64,000 bases of DNA from Chloroflexota bacterium (GTDB lineage: Bacteria; Chloroflexota; Anaerolineae; JAAYEA01): NCBI GenBank assembly GCA_019873665.1, contig JAIOAV010000006.1, positions 35,235 through 99,234 of the forward strand, read 5' to 3'. Below the pieces are notes generated by a model. That model was given only the letters and a program-made list of their open reading frames with translations, was not told the origin of the DNA and made no database searches. Shown here piece after piece: positions 38,691 to 47,769 of this stretch. Numbering within the stretch: position 1 is the stretch's first letter; every line of letters begins with the position of its first letter. Both the position numbers and the translations under genes were made by a program.

Positions 38691-40085
38691 CTAGGGCGAC
38701 TGCGCCTGTTGCGCCTCGCGCAGCGATCTGACAAAAGTAGCCACCTCCTGAGCAGCCTGCTCTGGCTTGGCGTTGCCCAGCAGCACATCTTGGACCGCCG
38801 TGTGCCAGAGGCTGGCCAACGCAGGATAGTCGCGCAGCGGAGGCCGGAGGTAGGTGCGTTCCAACAGCTCGGCGACAAAGGCGGTGAGCTGATCATCCTG
38901 CACGCTTTCGGCAAGCGCGCTGCGGCGCAGCGGCAGACGATGCGCGGCCTGGCTGCGCGCCACCAGATTCTCCTCCTCCATCAGCCACGAGAGAAGTGCG
39001 ACCGCCGCCTGCTGCCGCTGTGGCACAGACGTAACGAGGCACCATGCCCAGCCCTGACCGATCGTGGCGGCGATGCCGGACAAGGTGGGAAGAGGCGCAT
39101 AGCGCGTGTTCGCCAGCCGGGGCTTGTCGGTCAGGTAGCGCGCCATGCTCGCCTCGGTCAGCGGCGCGCCTCCACCCAAATAGATTTCCCAGCACTCGGC
39201 CAGCGTCGTGGTCGTCAAAGTCGCGGTGTGGATGGCGCCCACATCAAGCCCCTGCTGGTAAAAACGCAAGACCGAGGCCAATATGGTTTCGTCTATCGCC
39301 AGCCGCCCCTCAGGGTCAAACAGGCTCCCGCCCGCTGCATAGTACTGGAACAAGGGCGCGTCAACGACGCCGATATCTCCTTCACCAAAGGGAAACAGAT
39401 AGCCCCACGTATTGCTCAACACGTCGCGCCAGCGAAGCGGCGGCTGGTTAATGAGTCCCTGGTCATACGCCAGAAAGCGGATGTCTATGTCATAGGGCAG
39501 CGCGATCTGCCGACCGCCGCTGATGATATAGCTGTCGGCAATAAGGAAGAGGTCACCACTGATCTCCGCCGGCAGAAGCGGGTCCAGCGGCTGCAGGAGG
39601 CCTAGCTCCGCCGCGATCCTGACCTCCTGCAGATCGAGAGCCACCAAATCTGGCATCTGCGCGGGCACGACGCGGCTGGTGGTCTGCAGGTAGTCCAACA
39701 GGCCGCCGGGACCGGTGGCCTTTTTCACCACGCCCACGACTCTCCAGTTCGGATACATCTCCTGGAACGCCTGATACTGCTCTGCCAGCGCCACTCCACC
39801 GGGCCAGTGCGAAGGCGCCAGCTCTTCTGGGAACCAGAGTGTCAGCGTGATCAGCGAGCCAGACGTGAGCACAGGGGTCGCGGTGAGCAACGGCGTGGGC
39901 GTCGCCGAAGCAGCCGCTGTCGGTGTGTGAACTGATGTCGGCAGAGCAAGCGTCGGAGACACGGGCAGGTTGCAGGCGCTAGCGAACAACACGATGATGC
40001 TGAGGATGCCCACCGCCAACGCTGCCGCCAACGCTTCGCTCAGCCGGCGAGCGATCGGGACCATACGTCTCGGTTGACTCATCAT
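38691..40085 (-). CDS. ABC transporter substrate-binding lipoprotein (family 1)
   Basis: A 464-residue sugar-type extracellular solute-binding protein. The signal peptide ends in a lipobox (LFASAC, Cys about residue 38), followed by a Pro/Thr-rich spacer (TPTAAASATPTPLLTATP) typical of surface proteins here. The mature part shows LTLWFPEELAP, FQEMYPNW and PDLVALDLQEV, family-1 features. No permease or ATPase gene is adjacent, so the partner transporter is elsewhere. It has its own promoter at 40125-40153 and heads the operon with the PHP and DUF192 genes. Confidence 0.88.
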   Translation of the reverse strand: MMSQPRRMVPIARRLSEALAAALAVGILSIIVLFASACNLPVSPTLALPTSVHTPTAAASATPTPLLTATPVLTSGSLITLTLWFPEELAPSHWPGGVALAEQYQAFQEMYPNWRVVGVVKKATGPGGLLDYLQTTSRVVPAQMPDLVALDLQEVRIAAELGLLQPLDPLLPAEISGDLFLIADSYIISGGRQIALPYDIDIRFLAYDQGLINQPPLRWRDVLSNTWGYLFPFGEGDIGVVDAPLFQYYAAGGSLFDPEGRLAIDETILASVLRFYQQGLDVGAIHTATLTTTTLAECWEIYLGGGAPLTEASMARYLTDKPRLANTRYAPLPTLSGIAATIGQGWAWCLVTSVPQRQQAAVALLSWLMEEENLVARSQAAHRLPLRRSALAESVQDDQLTAFVAELLERTYLRPPLRDYPALASLWHTAVQDVLLGNAKPEQAAQEVATFVRSLREAQQAQSP

Positions 40086-40124
40086 TTGCCCCCAGAAGGC
40101 GCCCCATTCAGGAGCTGCGCGCCT

Positions 40125-40153
40125 ATTTTACCACCCTCCTCGCCAGATGCCAA
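40125..40153 (-). promoter_or_regulatory. Promoter of the solute-binding-protein operon
   Basis: On the minus strand, -35 TTGGCA (40153-40148), 17-base spacer, -10 TAAAAT (40130-40125). Confidence 0.72.
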
Positions 40154-40164
40154 CCCGCCAGCGA

Positions 40165-40193
40165 TTGACACCCGTCGGATATTATGATAGACT
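40165..40193 (+). promoter_or_regulatory. Promoter of the SIS-isomerase operon
   Basis: Consensus -35 TTGACA (40165-40170), 17-base spacer, -10 TAGACT (40188-40193). It is divergent from the solute-binding-protein promoter, with 11 bases between the two -35 boxes. Confidence 0.7.
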
Positions 40194-40229
40194 CAGACCG
40201 TTTATGTCCTTGGCCCGAAAGGAGGAAAG

Positions 40230-40964
40230 GTGAGCCTTATCGAAAGGTACTTTGCTGCGCTGCGCGCCCAACTGGACACGATCGAGACTCGACATCGCGC
40301 CGACATTGAAACAGCCGCACAGCTCTGCACCGAATCCATCGCCGCTGGCGGCGTCGTGCATCTTTATGACACCGGCCACCTGGTGGATCGCGAGCTGGTG
40401 AACCGCGCAGGCGGGCTGGTAGGTCTGACGGCGTTTCGTTTCAGCTTGCAGGTGGAGAATGCCAATCCCTATCGGCAGCGCCAAGGGGGTGTCCGCAAAC
40501 CGTCCCTGGGAGCCGTGGCGGCGGCGCTGGATAGCAGCCAGATTCGGGCGGGCGACGTACTGATTATCGGCAGCGTCTCCGGCAAATCGGCGGGCGTCGT
40601 CGAGCTGGCGCTGCAGGCGCGTGAGCGTGGGGTGAAGGTGATCGCTTTGACGGCGCCCGCCTACTCAGGGCAGCTGATATCCGAGCACCCTTCGGGCAAG
40701 CGGCTGTTCGAGTCAGCGGACCTGGTGTTGGACAACAGCGCGCCATACGGCGATGGGATGCTGGACGTGGAAGGCCTGCCGTATGCCATTTGCCCTGCTT
40801 CCGGCGTTGGCGCTGTCGTTACCCTATGGGCTATGACGGCGCACATTGTGGAGTTGCTGCTGGCACGCGGGATGACCCCGGCGGTATTCCCCAGCGTCAA
40901 CCGCCCCGACGGCCCTGCGTTGGTTGCTGCTGCGCGAGCGCAGTACGAGAAGAACGGATACTAG
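40230..40964 (+). CDS. SIS-domain sugar isomerase-like protein
   Basis: A 244-residue protein with the SIS (sugar isomerase) fold, similar to the UPF0309/YhaM-like group: the N-terminal helical part (RHRADIETAAQLCTESIAAGGVVHLYDTGH) and the phosphosugar-binding strand GDVLIIGSVSGKSAGVVELAL with the Ser-rich turn. Such proteins bind phosphorylated sugars as isomerases or regulators. GTG start behind AGGAGG. It is the first gene of the operon followed by URO-D-like, alpha/beta hydrolase and HpcH aldolase genes, which suggests use of a sugar acid or sugar phosphate. Confidence 0.85.
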   Translation: MSLIERYFAALRAQLDTIETRHRADIETAAQLCTESIAAGGVVHLYDTGHLVDRELVNRAGGLVGLTAFRFSLQVENANPYRQRQGGVRKPSLGAVAAALDSSQIRAGDVLIIGSVSGKSAGVVELALQARERGVKVIALTAPAYSGQLISEHPSGKRLFESADLVLDNSAPYGDGMLDVEGLPYAICPASGVGAVVTLWAMTAHIVELLLARGMTPAVFPSVNRPDGPALVAAARAQYEKNGY

Positions 40965-40994
40965 AGCATCTACTTTCAGGGAGGAGATCAGCCG

Positions 40995-42125
40995 ATGAAT
41001 GCGAGGGAACGCTATCTTGAGACGCTCTTGTTTGGCAAGCCGGACAAGATTCCCCTTTCGCCGGGTTGGCCGCGCGAATCAACCCTGCGTGCCTGGCACG
41101 CGCAAGGGCTGCCAGATGGCGTGAGCTGGTATGCTTACCTGCTAGAGCAGCTTGGCATCAAGATGGAGCCGACGAAGCCGTATGTCGCGCTGGGTGTTGA
41201 CTTTAAGATGATCCCGCAATTCGAGGAAAAGGTCATCGAGCACCGCGACGGCCACTACATCGTTCAGGACTGGATGGGCGCTATCACCGAGATATCAGAC
41301 GAGTATGATTATACTTACATCCGCTCCGCCAAGGACTTTGTTACGCGCAAGTGGCACCGCTTTCCGGTGATCAGCCGCCAGGACTGGGAAGAACGCATGA
41401 AGTGGCGCTATGATCCCAAAGCCGAGGGGCGTTTCCCCGCCGATTTCATCGCGCGCTGTCAGGCGCTACGCGACCGCGACTATCCGCTGATTGTCTCCTT
41501 CAATGGCCCCTTCTGGCAGATGCGCGAGTGGGTAGGCATGGAGAACCTCTGCATGCTCATGATTGACGATCCCGACTTTGTGATGGAGATGTCCAACACC
41601 TGGGGCGAGTTCGTCTCCCAGACGCTGCAGCCGATCCTGGAGAATGTGGACATAGACGGCGTACACCTGTCGGAGGATATGGCCTACAAAGCGCACAGCA
41701 TGATCTCGCCAAGCATGGTGCGTCGGTTCCTCGTGCCGCAATACGAGCGCTGGATCTCGCAACTCAAGGCGCACGGCGTCAAGATCATTGATATGGATTC
41801 AGATGGCAACATCGAGCTGTTGATCCCGATCTGGATCGAGGTAGGCATCAACGTCTGCGACCCGATCGAGGTTGCCGCGGGTAATGACATTGTGGCCTTC
41901 CGCGAGCGGTTTGGCAAACAGATGGCCTATACCGGTGGCATTGACAAGCGCGCCATCGCCGCGGGCGGCGAGGTGATGCACCGTGAGGTCATGCGCGTCG
42001 TCCCGCCCTTGCTGAAAGACGGCGGCTTTATCCCCGGCTGCGATCACGGCGTGCCGCCGGACATCTCCTGGCCCAACTTTGTGGATTACGCCCGCCTGCT
42101 GGCGCAATTGACCGGCTGGCTCTAG
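40995..42125 (+). CDS. Uroporphyrinogen decarboxylase (URO-D) domain protein
   Basis: A 376-residue TIM-barrel protein of the URO-D superfamily with the N-terminal MNARERYLETLLFGKPDKIP and C-terminal DIVAFRERFGKQMAYTGGIDKRAIAAGGE and PGCDHGVPPDISWPNF segments. This subgroup is separate from the haem-pathway HemE and includes corrinoid-dependent methyltransferases (MtaA/CmuA-like) and many uncharacterised proteins found in sugar operons. HemE activity is unlikely. GGAGG lies 12 bases before its ATG. Placed between the SIS and alpha/beta hydrolase genes of the same operon. Confidence 0.88.
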   Translation: MNARERYLETLLFGKPDKIPLSPGWPRESTLRAWHAQGLPDGVSWYAYLLEQLGIKMEPTKPYVALGVDFKMIPQFEEKVIEHRDGHYIVQDWMGAITEISDEYDYTYIRSAKDFVTRKWHRFPVISRQDWEERMKWRYDPKAEGRFPADFIARCQALRDRDYPLIVSFNGPFWQMREWVGMENLCMLMIDDPDFVMEMSNTWGEFVSQTLQPILENVDIDGVHLSEDMAYKAHSMISPSMVRRFLVPQYERWISQLKAHGVKIIDMDSDGNIELLIPIWIEVGINVCDPIEVAAGNDIVAFRERFGKQMAYTGGIDKRAIAAGGEVMHREVMRVVPPLLKDGGFIPGCDHGVPPDISWPNFVDYARLLAQLTGWL

Positions 42126-42158
42126 CCCGCTCGTCGCACAGCCCGAAAGGATGATAAG

Positions 42159-44117
42159 ATGGTGAATCAGGAGACCACGTTCCCCCTATGGGAGGCGCTC
42201 GAGCCGGGGTTGATGGTCTATCGGCAGCTGCAGAAACGCGCCCACGAGGCTTTCGAGCGACGGCGACTGGCATACGAAGCGCTGGAGACTAGCGAGCAGA
42301 TCACTGCCTATCAGGAGCGCCTGCGCGCCTTTTTCCTGGAGACCCTGGGCGGATTCCCGGAGCGCACGCCACTGCGCGCACAGGTTGTGGGCGAACTGCC
42401 CGGCGACGGCTACCGTGTCGAGAAGGTGATCTTTGAGAGCCAGCCGGGCCACGCGGTCACGGCCGCCATGTATGTCCCGGATGGCGCCGCGCCGCACCCC
42501 GGCGTGCTCGTGCCATGCGGCCACAGCACCGAGGGCAAGGCCACCGACTTTTACCAGCGCGCCTGCATCCTTTTGGCGCAGAACGGCCTGGCCGCTCTCT
42601 GCTATGATCCGATCGGTCAGGGGGAACGGAGCCAGCTCCTGGATGACGCCGGCCAGCCCAAGTACGGCTGCACCTGGGAGCATACGGTGCTCGGCGTCGG
42701 CGCCATCCTGTTGGGCACAAACACTGCTCGCTACCGCATCTACGACGGGATGCGCGCGCTGGATTACCTAACCAGCCGCCCCGACATTGACCCAGAGCGC
42801 ATCGGCTGCACCGGCAACTCGGGCGGCGGCACGTTGACGAGCTTTCTCATGGCTCTCGACCCGCGCATCTTTTGCGCCGCGCCGAGCTGCTTTCTCACAT
42901 CCCTGCGGCGACTGGTGGATATCCGTCTGCCGCAGGATGCTGAGCAGAACCTGTTCCGCGAGATCGCCGGCGGCATGGAGCATGCGGATTTCCTCATCAT
43001 GCGTGCGCCCAAGCCCACGCTGATGTGCACTGCAACGCGCGACTATTTCGACATCACCGGCTCCTGGGACACCTTCCGTCAGGCCAAGCGGATCTACACC
43101 CGTCTGGGCTTCGCTGAGCGGGTGGATCTCGTCGAGACCGACGCGACGCATGGTTTCACCGTCCAGCTCCGCGAGGCTGTCGTGCGGTGGATGAAGCGCT
43201 GGTTGCTCCAGCGGGATGAGCACGTTACGGAAGGCGCGCTCACCACACGCAGCGCGATTGAGCTCCAGTGCACGCCGCAGGGGCAGGTCCTGTTGCAGTC
43301 TGGCGCCCGCTCTGCATTTCAGCTCAACGCCGAGATGGATGCCAGATTGGCCGCAGACCGACGCGCCCTCTGGCAACGCGCGCCCAGAGAGGCGCTGGGC
43401 CAGGTGCGCGCCACGGTAGGCGTGCCCCCGCTCTCTGAGCTGCCGGGTTGCGAGAGCCATCTCGTCAGCAGCACGCCACGGGATGGCTACACCGTCGAGC
43501 GCCTGCTGCTGAGTCCAGAAGCGGGGATCTTCCTTCCGGCGCTGCTCTTTCGGCCCGCGCAAGCCAGCGAGGATGTCTGCCTCTATCTCCATGGAGAGGG
43601 CAAAGAGACAGACGCGGGCGACGGCGGCCCCATCGCGAAACTGGTCGGTCAGGGATATACGGTGCTGGCAGCGGATATGCGCGGGCTGGGGGACGAGGAC
43701 TGGGGCCAAATCCACCGCAACTTTTTCCTCGCCTATCGTCTCGGCACGTCATATCTGGGAATGCGCATCGCGGACACCCTGGCACTAGGCCAGTTCTTGC
43801 AGCGTCTCGGCGGCGACCAAGACGCGCCGGCCACACCGCGGCAGGTGCACCTGGTGGGCGTGGGCGAGGCGGGGCCGGTGGCTTTGCACGCCGCCGCACT
43901 CGAGCCTGATCTGTTTGCCACGGTAACGCTGCGTCGCTCTCTGCATTCCTGGTCGCGCCTGGTGCAGGATGGGGATACGCCGCTCTCCCAGCTCATGAAC
44001 GCGGTGCACGGCGCGCTCCGCAGTTACGATCTGCCAGACCTGGTGGCCTCGCTGCCACCGGAGCGGATCATCGTCGAAGAGCCGGTGGATGCTTTCGGCA
44101 GACCCGTTACACCCTGA
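42159..44117 (+). CDS. Two-domain alpha/beta hydrolase, second domain degenerate
   Basis: A 652-residue protein with two alpha/beta-hydrolase domains. Domain 1 (about 60-360) resembles acetyl-xylan-esterase/cephalosporin-C-deacetylase or prolyl-oligopeptidase-like esterases: nucleophile in CTGNSGGGTL, Asp in TATRDYFDITGSW, His in DATHGF. Domain 2 (about 445-620) repeats the fold (VCLYLHGEGKETD, VLAADMRGLGDEDW), but the elbow reads VGVGEAG, with Gly at the Ser position, so it looks inactive. ATG behind AAAGGATGATAAG. Likely a carbohydrate esterase within the SIS/URO-D/HpcH operon; the substrate is unknown. Confidence 0.85.
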   Translation: MVNQETTFPLWEALEPGLMVYRQLQKRAHEAFERRRLAYEALETSEQITAYQERLRAFFLETLGGFPERTPLRAQVVGELPGDGYRVEKVIFESQPGHAVTAAMYVPDGAAPHPGVLVPCGHSTEGKATDFYQRACILLAQNGLAALCYDPIGQGERSQLLDDAGQPKYGCTWEHTVLGVGAILLGTNTARYRIYDGMRALDYLTSRPDIDPERIGCTGNSGGGTLTSFLMALDPRIFCAAPSCFLTSLRRLVDIRLPQDAEQNLFREIAGGMEHADFLIMRAPKPTLMCTATRDYFDITGSWDTFRQAKRIYTRLGFAERVDLVETDATHGFTVQLREAVVRWMKRWLLQRDEHVTEGALTTRSAIELQCTPQGQVLLQSGARSAFQLNAEMDARLAADRRALWQRAPREALGQVRATVGVPPLSELPGCESHLVSSTPRDGYTVERLLLSPEAGIFLPALLFRPAQASEDVCLYLHGEGKETDAGDGGPIAKLVGQGYTVLAADMRGLGDEDWGQIHRNFFLAYRLGTSYLGMRIADTLALGQFLQRLGGDQDAPATPRQVHLVGVGEAGPVALHAAALEPDLFATVTLRRSLHSWSRLVQDGDTPLSQLMNAVHGALRSYDLPDLVASLPPERIIVEEPVDAFGRPVTP

Positions 44118-44150
44118 CATCCTGTAAGCCTGAAAACGTAAGGAGAAGAG

Positions 44151-44900
44151 ATGCACCCTAATCAAGTGCTCGCCAAGCTCCGCGCCGGCCAGCCGACGGT
44201 TGGCTTCTGGATGAACACCGGTTCACCGCTTGTCGCCGAATTCGCCGCCCGCGCGGGTTTCGATTGGATCCTGCTGGACCAACAACACGGCTACTGGAGC
44301 GACGACCGGCTCCTTGCCGCGCTACAGGTCATCGCTCCCACCGACACGGTACCCCTGGTGCGCGTCTTGAATAACAACCCCGGCCTCATCGGCAAGGCGC
44401 TGGATGCCGGCGCGCTGGGCGTGATCGTCCCGCTGGTGAATAGCGCTGCCGAGGCTGCGCAGGCGGTGATGGCCGCCCGCTACCCGCCTTTGGGCGCGCG
44501 GTCAGCAGGTGGGGCGCGCAATCGGCTGTACGGCGACGACTACTTTGCCGCTGCCAATCAGGAAATCCTCGTCGCCGTGATGATCGAGAGCCGCGAGGCG
44601 GCGGAGCGCGCTGCCGAGATCGTCGCCGTGCCGGGGGTGGATGTCGTCTTTATCGGCCCTGGCGATTTGGCCTTCTCACTGGGCACGTTTGGCCAAAAGA
44701 GCGCGCTTCACGAGTCCCTGATCCAGCAGGTGCTTGCGGCGGGCCAGGCGCAGCGCGTGCCGGTGGGAATCTATTGCGCCAACATCGAGGACGCAATCCG
44801 TCGCGCCAAAGAGGGATTCCTCTTTGTCCCGTGTGGCGATGACCTCTCTTTGTTCACGCAGATGACACGCGACCTGGTCAGGGCGTGGCGAGATCGCTGA
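44151..44900 (+). CDS. HpcH/HpaI-family aldolase (2-keto-3-deoxy sugar acid aldolase)
   Basis: A 249-residue class II pyruvate aldolase. Seen are GFWMNTGSPLVAEFAARAGFDWILLDQQHG (with the catalytic His), GALGVIVPLVNSAAEA and MIESREAAERAAEIVAVPGVDVVFIGPGDLA, with the metal-binding Glu/Asp. Family enzymes such as RhmA and GarL split 2-keto-3-deoxy sugar acids to pyruvate and an aldehyde. It closes the 40230-44900 operon, whose other members suit sugar-acid breakdown. GGAGAAG precedes the ATG. A 7-bp inverted repeat (44915-44936) lies just after. Confidence 0.9.
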   Translation: MHPNQVLAKLRAGQPTVGFWMNTGSPLVAEFAARAGFDWILLDQQHGYWSDDRLLAALQVIAPTDTVPLVRVLNNNPGLIGKALDAGALGVIVPLVNSAAEAAQAVMAARYPPLGARSAGGARNRLYGDDYFAAANQEILVAVMIESREAAERAAEIVAVPGVDVVFIGPGDLAFSLGTFGQKSALHESLIQQVLAAGQAQRVPVGIYCANIEDAIRRAKEGFLFVPCGDDLSLFTQMTRDLVRAWRDR

Positions 44901-44944
44901 GGCGGAGGATGCCCGGGAGCGAATGCACCCGCTCCCAACATGGG

Positions 44945-45619
44945 CTAGGAGAGCGCGCTGGCGAAATATGCGGCGGAGAGGGCGATGAGGAGCTGTCCGC
45001 CATAGTAGGTGCTAAGGTTGGCCAGCGCATAGTTCCGCAGAGGGCGCAAGAAGCGATTCACCGCCAGTATCATGTCAGAGACATAGAATAGCACGGCGCC
45101 GATCGTTACCAGCCACCCTTGCAGAGACGTGAACTCGCTGCTGAACAGGGTGCCGGTGGCTGCCAGCACCATGATCGAGATGACAAAAGCATAACAGGCG
45201 ACAGGCAACCGCATCTGTCCCAGGCCAGGATATAGGTAGCGATAGAAAAGCACGCCCACCGCCGCCACGACCGCAGCTATGGCAATCTGTTGCGGATACC
45301 GGCCAGCAAAGGTGACAAACGTCGCACTATAGACGACATGCGCCAACAGGAAACAGACGAGGCCCGTCAGGAACGCCTTTGGCGCGTCGAACATCAGCGC
45401 CACATCCCCGGCGAGTGAGAAGGACAGGCCAACAAGCAGTGCAGCGGTGTAAAGCGGACGCGCGCTCGGCTGCGCCAGCGATAGCGCCGCGACCGCGATG
45501 ACCAAGAGAGTGGCCAGCGGCTTCCAGACGTACACCTGTCGCCGCTCCCGTATGGCATGCGCGCGAATGAGAAGCCCGACCACAACGACGACCACCGGCA
45601 CCAAGATCAGCGGATTCAT
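44945..45619 (-). CDS. YhhN-family membrane protein (lysoplasmalogenase-like)
   Basis: A 224-residue integral membrane protein with about eight hydrophobic segments. It matches YhhN/TMEM86: SLAGDVALMFDAPKAFLTGLVCFLLAHVVY is the family signature, with GAVLFYVSDMILAVNRF near the end. Mammalian TMEM86B and Legionella homologues hydrolyse the vinyl-ether bond of lysoplasmalogen; anaerobes commonly contain plasmalogens. The start is the ATG at 45619. The gene lies 34 bases downstream of the amidohydrolase-CYTH stop and is likely co-transcribed. Confidence 0.85.
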   Translation of the reverse strand: MNPLILVPVVVVVVGLLIRAHAIRERRQVYVWKPLATLLVIAVAALSLAQPSARPLYTAALLVGLSFSLAGDVALMFDAPKAFLTGLVCFLLAHVVYSATFVTFAGRYPQQIAIAAVVAAVGVLFYRYLYPGLGQMRLPVACYAFVISIMVLAATGTLFSSEFTSLQGWLVTIGAVLFYVSDMILAVNRFLRPLRNYALANLSTYYGGQLLIALSAAYFASALS

Positions 45620-45653
45620 CTATCTCTCCTTTGCGCCATCTACCCGGCGCTGT

Positions 45654-47645
45654 TCAGGCACGCCGTTCCTCAAGAGATGCTGCGAAATCCACATAGTCCT
45701 GGCGAACCAGGTTCTCCGGCGCTACACCGAGGATGTGAAGCAACTCGCTGATGAGCGCTGCCTTGCGTTCGGCGTCCCGGCTCGACCAGGTGCGGCTCTT
45801 GATCTCCAAATACCACCCCTCGCGGGCTGGCTGTATGATCTCGTCGATGTTTACCGCCATGTCCACGCCGTGATAGCGAATGCGATAACGCCAACGCTTC
45901 TTGTTGACCTGGCGCTCTTCTCTGGGGCGAAAGTACTCGCGATAGAAGCGCAGGGTGCGATCTGCCGGCGCCGTCAGGCGTGAGCGCGTCAACACGATGG
46001 CATTGCCATACTCGGCCTCTTTTGTCGGGCCCATCGCCGTCAGGGTATAGATCGGCGATATCGAGCCGTCCGCCTCGCGCACCAGATCTTCGCGATGTCG
46101 TAACATCCCCCAATCGGGATCACTGAAGAAAAAGTAGGTATCATACTGCTCGCGCACGCTCTCTTTGACAATCGCGATGTCTGAGCGCTGTAGAGCTTGC
46201 ACAACCAGCTCTTTGTTCTGAATTCGCGCTTTGACCTGCACCTCGTACGACTCTTCACGTTCCAGGCCACCGATGGCGGCGACTTTCTCCAGCAGGCTCT
46301 GCTCTCGCTGGATGAAGAATTGATTCACGTCCTCGCCGATCTGGCGCGCCTGCTGGATGATGCTGCCCGCGTCCAAGGTGAGCAGTTGTCGGTCGTGCAT
46401 TACCACGCGTCCGTTGATGATCACATGGCGCACGTCGCTGCTCTGCGCGGCATAGACGAGCTGAGAGTAGATGTTCAGGCCAGTCGTCTCAAAACGGGGG
46501 ACATTGTGCAGGCTGTTCAGATCCACAATGGCGATATCCGCCCTTTTCCCCGCCTCCAGTGAGCCAATAAGGTGGTCGAGATGGAGCGCTTTGGCGCCGC
46601 TGATCGTGGCCATCGCCAGCGCCTGGCGCGCGGGGACCATGACCGGGTCGCGCGTGACAGCTTTGGAGATCAAAGCGGAGAGGTGCATCTCCTCAAACAG
46701 ATCGAGATTGTTGTTGCTGGCGCAGCCATCGGTGCCGAGGCCCACGTGAACGCCATTCTCCAGCATTCCCGCCACCGGCGCAAAACCGCTCGCCAACTTG
46801 AGATTGCTGGTGGGGTTGTGCGCCACTCCGACATTGTGCTTCCGCAGGATGTGCAGCTCTTCATGGTTGAGATGGACGCAATGCGCCGCCAGGACCTTCG
46901 CCTCCAAAACACCCTGTGCTTCCAGCCAGCGCAGTGGCGGCATTGACGTCTGGTTGACCCAATGCTCCACTTCGTCCGCCGTCTCGGAAACGTGGATGAG
47001 AAGCGGCACATCGAACTCTCTGGCCAGCTCCGTCGTGGCCTGCAGAATCTCCGGCGTACACATATAGACCGAGTGTGGGGCGGGCGCAGCGACAATCAAC
47101 TCGTGGCCGTGCCAGTTCCGCAAAAAGTCGCGGCAGTAGGTAAGGCTTTCGTCATAGCTGGGTGCATCTGGTGTGGGGAACTTGATGACCGTCTCGCCGC
47201 ATACAGCGCGCATCCCCGCTTCCACAGTAGCCCAGGCGACCTCTTCTTCAAAGTAATACATGTCGGCGTAACAGGTAACACCGCCGCGGATCATCTCGGC
47301 ACACGAGAGAAGGGTGCCCAGGTAGCAGAACTCGGGGTTGACAAACTGCTTTTCCACTGGCAGGATGTAGCCATAGAGCCAGACATCCAGCCGCAAATCA
47401 TCCGCAAGCCCGCGCAAAAGGCTCATGGGCATATGGGTGTGGGTATTGATCAGGCCAGGCATAATGACCTGTTCAGCACACTCTAGCGTCTGCGTCGCCG
47501 CGAAACGCGAGGCGATATCGGCCAGGGGCCCCACTGCGATGATATCGCGCCCCTGAATGACCACTGCGCCGGGGGCATAGACACGATAGGCAGGGTCCAT
47601 GGTGAGCACCACCCCGCCCTTTAGCATGAGATCGGCTTGTTGCAT
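45654..47645 (-). CDS. MtaD-like amidohydrolase (5'-methylthioadenosine/S-adenosylhomocysteine deaminase type) fused to a CYTH-like domain
   Basis: The N-terminal ~450 residues are an amidohydrolase of the SAH/MTA deaminase (MtaD/TrzA) group: GLINTHTHMPMSLLRG (HxH), LIHVSETADEV, AHCVHLNHEE and the metal Asp in GLGTDGCASNNNLD. From about residue 470 a separate domain begins with EVQVKARIQNKELV, ends with YLEIKSRTWS and has an Arg/Lys-rich strand RWRYRIRY. This is the ExExK-type pattern of CYTH/triphosphate tunnel enzymes, which act on triphosphates or adenylate substrates. At 663 residues it is some 200 longer than normal deaminases. The start is ATG 47645; divergent from the Nudix gene. Probably removes an adenine or guanine-type amino group; the CYTH role is unknown. 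Confidence 0.85.
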   Translation of the reverse strand: MQQADLMLKGGVVLTMDPAYRVYAPGAVVIQGRDIIAVGPLADIASRFAATQTLECAEQVIMPGLINTHTHMPMSLLRGLADDLRLDVWLYGYILPVEKQFVNPEFCYLGTLLSCAEMIRGGVTCYADMYYFEEEVAWATVEAGMRAVCGETVIKFPTPDAPSYDESLTYCRDFLRNWHGHELIVAAPAPHSVYMCTPEILQATTELAREFDVPLLIHVSETADEVEHWVNQTSMPPLRWLEAQGVLEAKVLAAHCVHLNHEELHILRKHNVGVAHNPTSNLKLASGFAPVAGMLENGVHVGLGTDGCASNNNLDLFEEMHLSALISKAVTRDPVMVPARQALAMATISGAKALHLDHLIGSLEAGKRADIAIVDLNSLHNVPRFETTGLNIYSQLVYAAQSSDVRHVIINGRVVMHDRQLLTLDAGSIIQQARQIGEDVNQFFIQREQSLLEKVAAIGGLEREESYEVQVKARIQNKELVVQALQRSDIAIVKESVREQYDTYFFFSDPDWGMLRHREDLVREADGSISPIYTLTAMGPTKEAEYGNAIVLTRSRLTAPADRTLRFYREYFRPREERQVNKKRWRYRIRYHGVDMAVNIDEIIQPAREGWYLEIKSRTWSSRDAERKAALISELLHILGVAPENLVRQDYVDFAASLEERRA

Positions 47646-47689
47646 CTTGCTCTCCTTGCCTGCCCCCCCATTTCTTTCAACCCGAGATC

Positions 47690-47718
47690 ATTATAGTGTG
47701 CACGGCGCTTTGTGCCAA
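47690..47718 (-). promoter_or_regulatory. Promoter of the amidohydrolase-CYTH gene
   Basis: On the minus strand, -35 TTGGCA (47718-47713), 17-base spacer, consensus -10 TATAAT (47695-47690). The -35 overlaps the -35 of the divergent Nudix promoter. Confidence 0.72.
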
Positions 47719-47738
47719 GCTGCAAGGTGTGTTAGAAT
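47710..47738 (+). promoter_or_regulatory. Promoter of the Nudix gene
   Basis: -35 TTGTGC (47710-47715), 17-base spacer ending in TGT, -10 TAGAAT (47733-47738). Confidence 0.65.
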
Positions 47739-47769
47739 GCGCAACATCGAGACCGCGGTAGAGTGAGAT

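Noticed and set aside
43465..43909. Overlapping open frames on both strands within the alpha/beta hydrolase gene
   Set aside because: Shadow frames of a GC-rich gene with no start signals.
44915..44936. 7-bp inverted repeat GGGAGCG/CGCTCCC between the aldolase and YhhN genes as a terminator
   Set aside because: Short stem without a T-run on either strand; too weak to list as a terminator.
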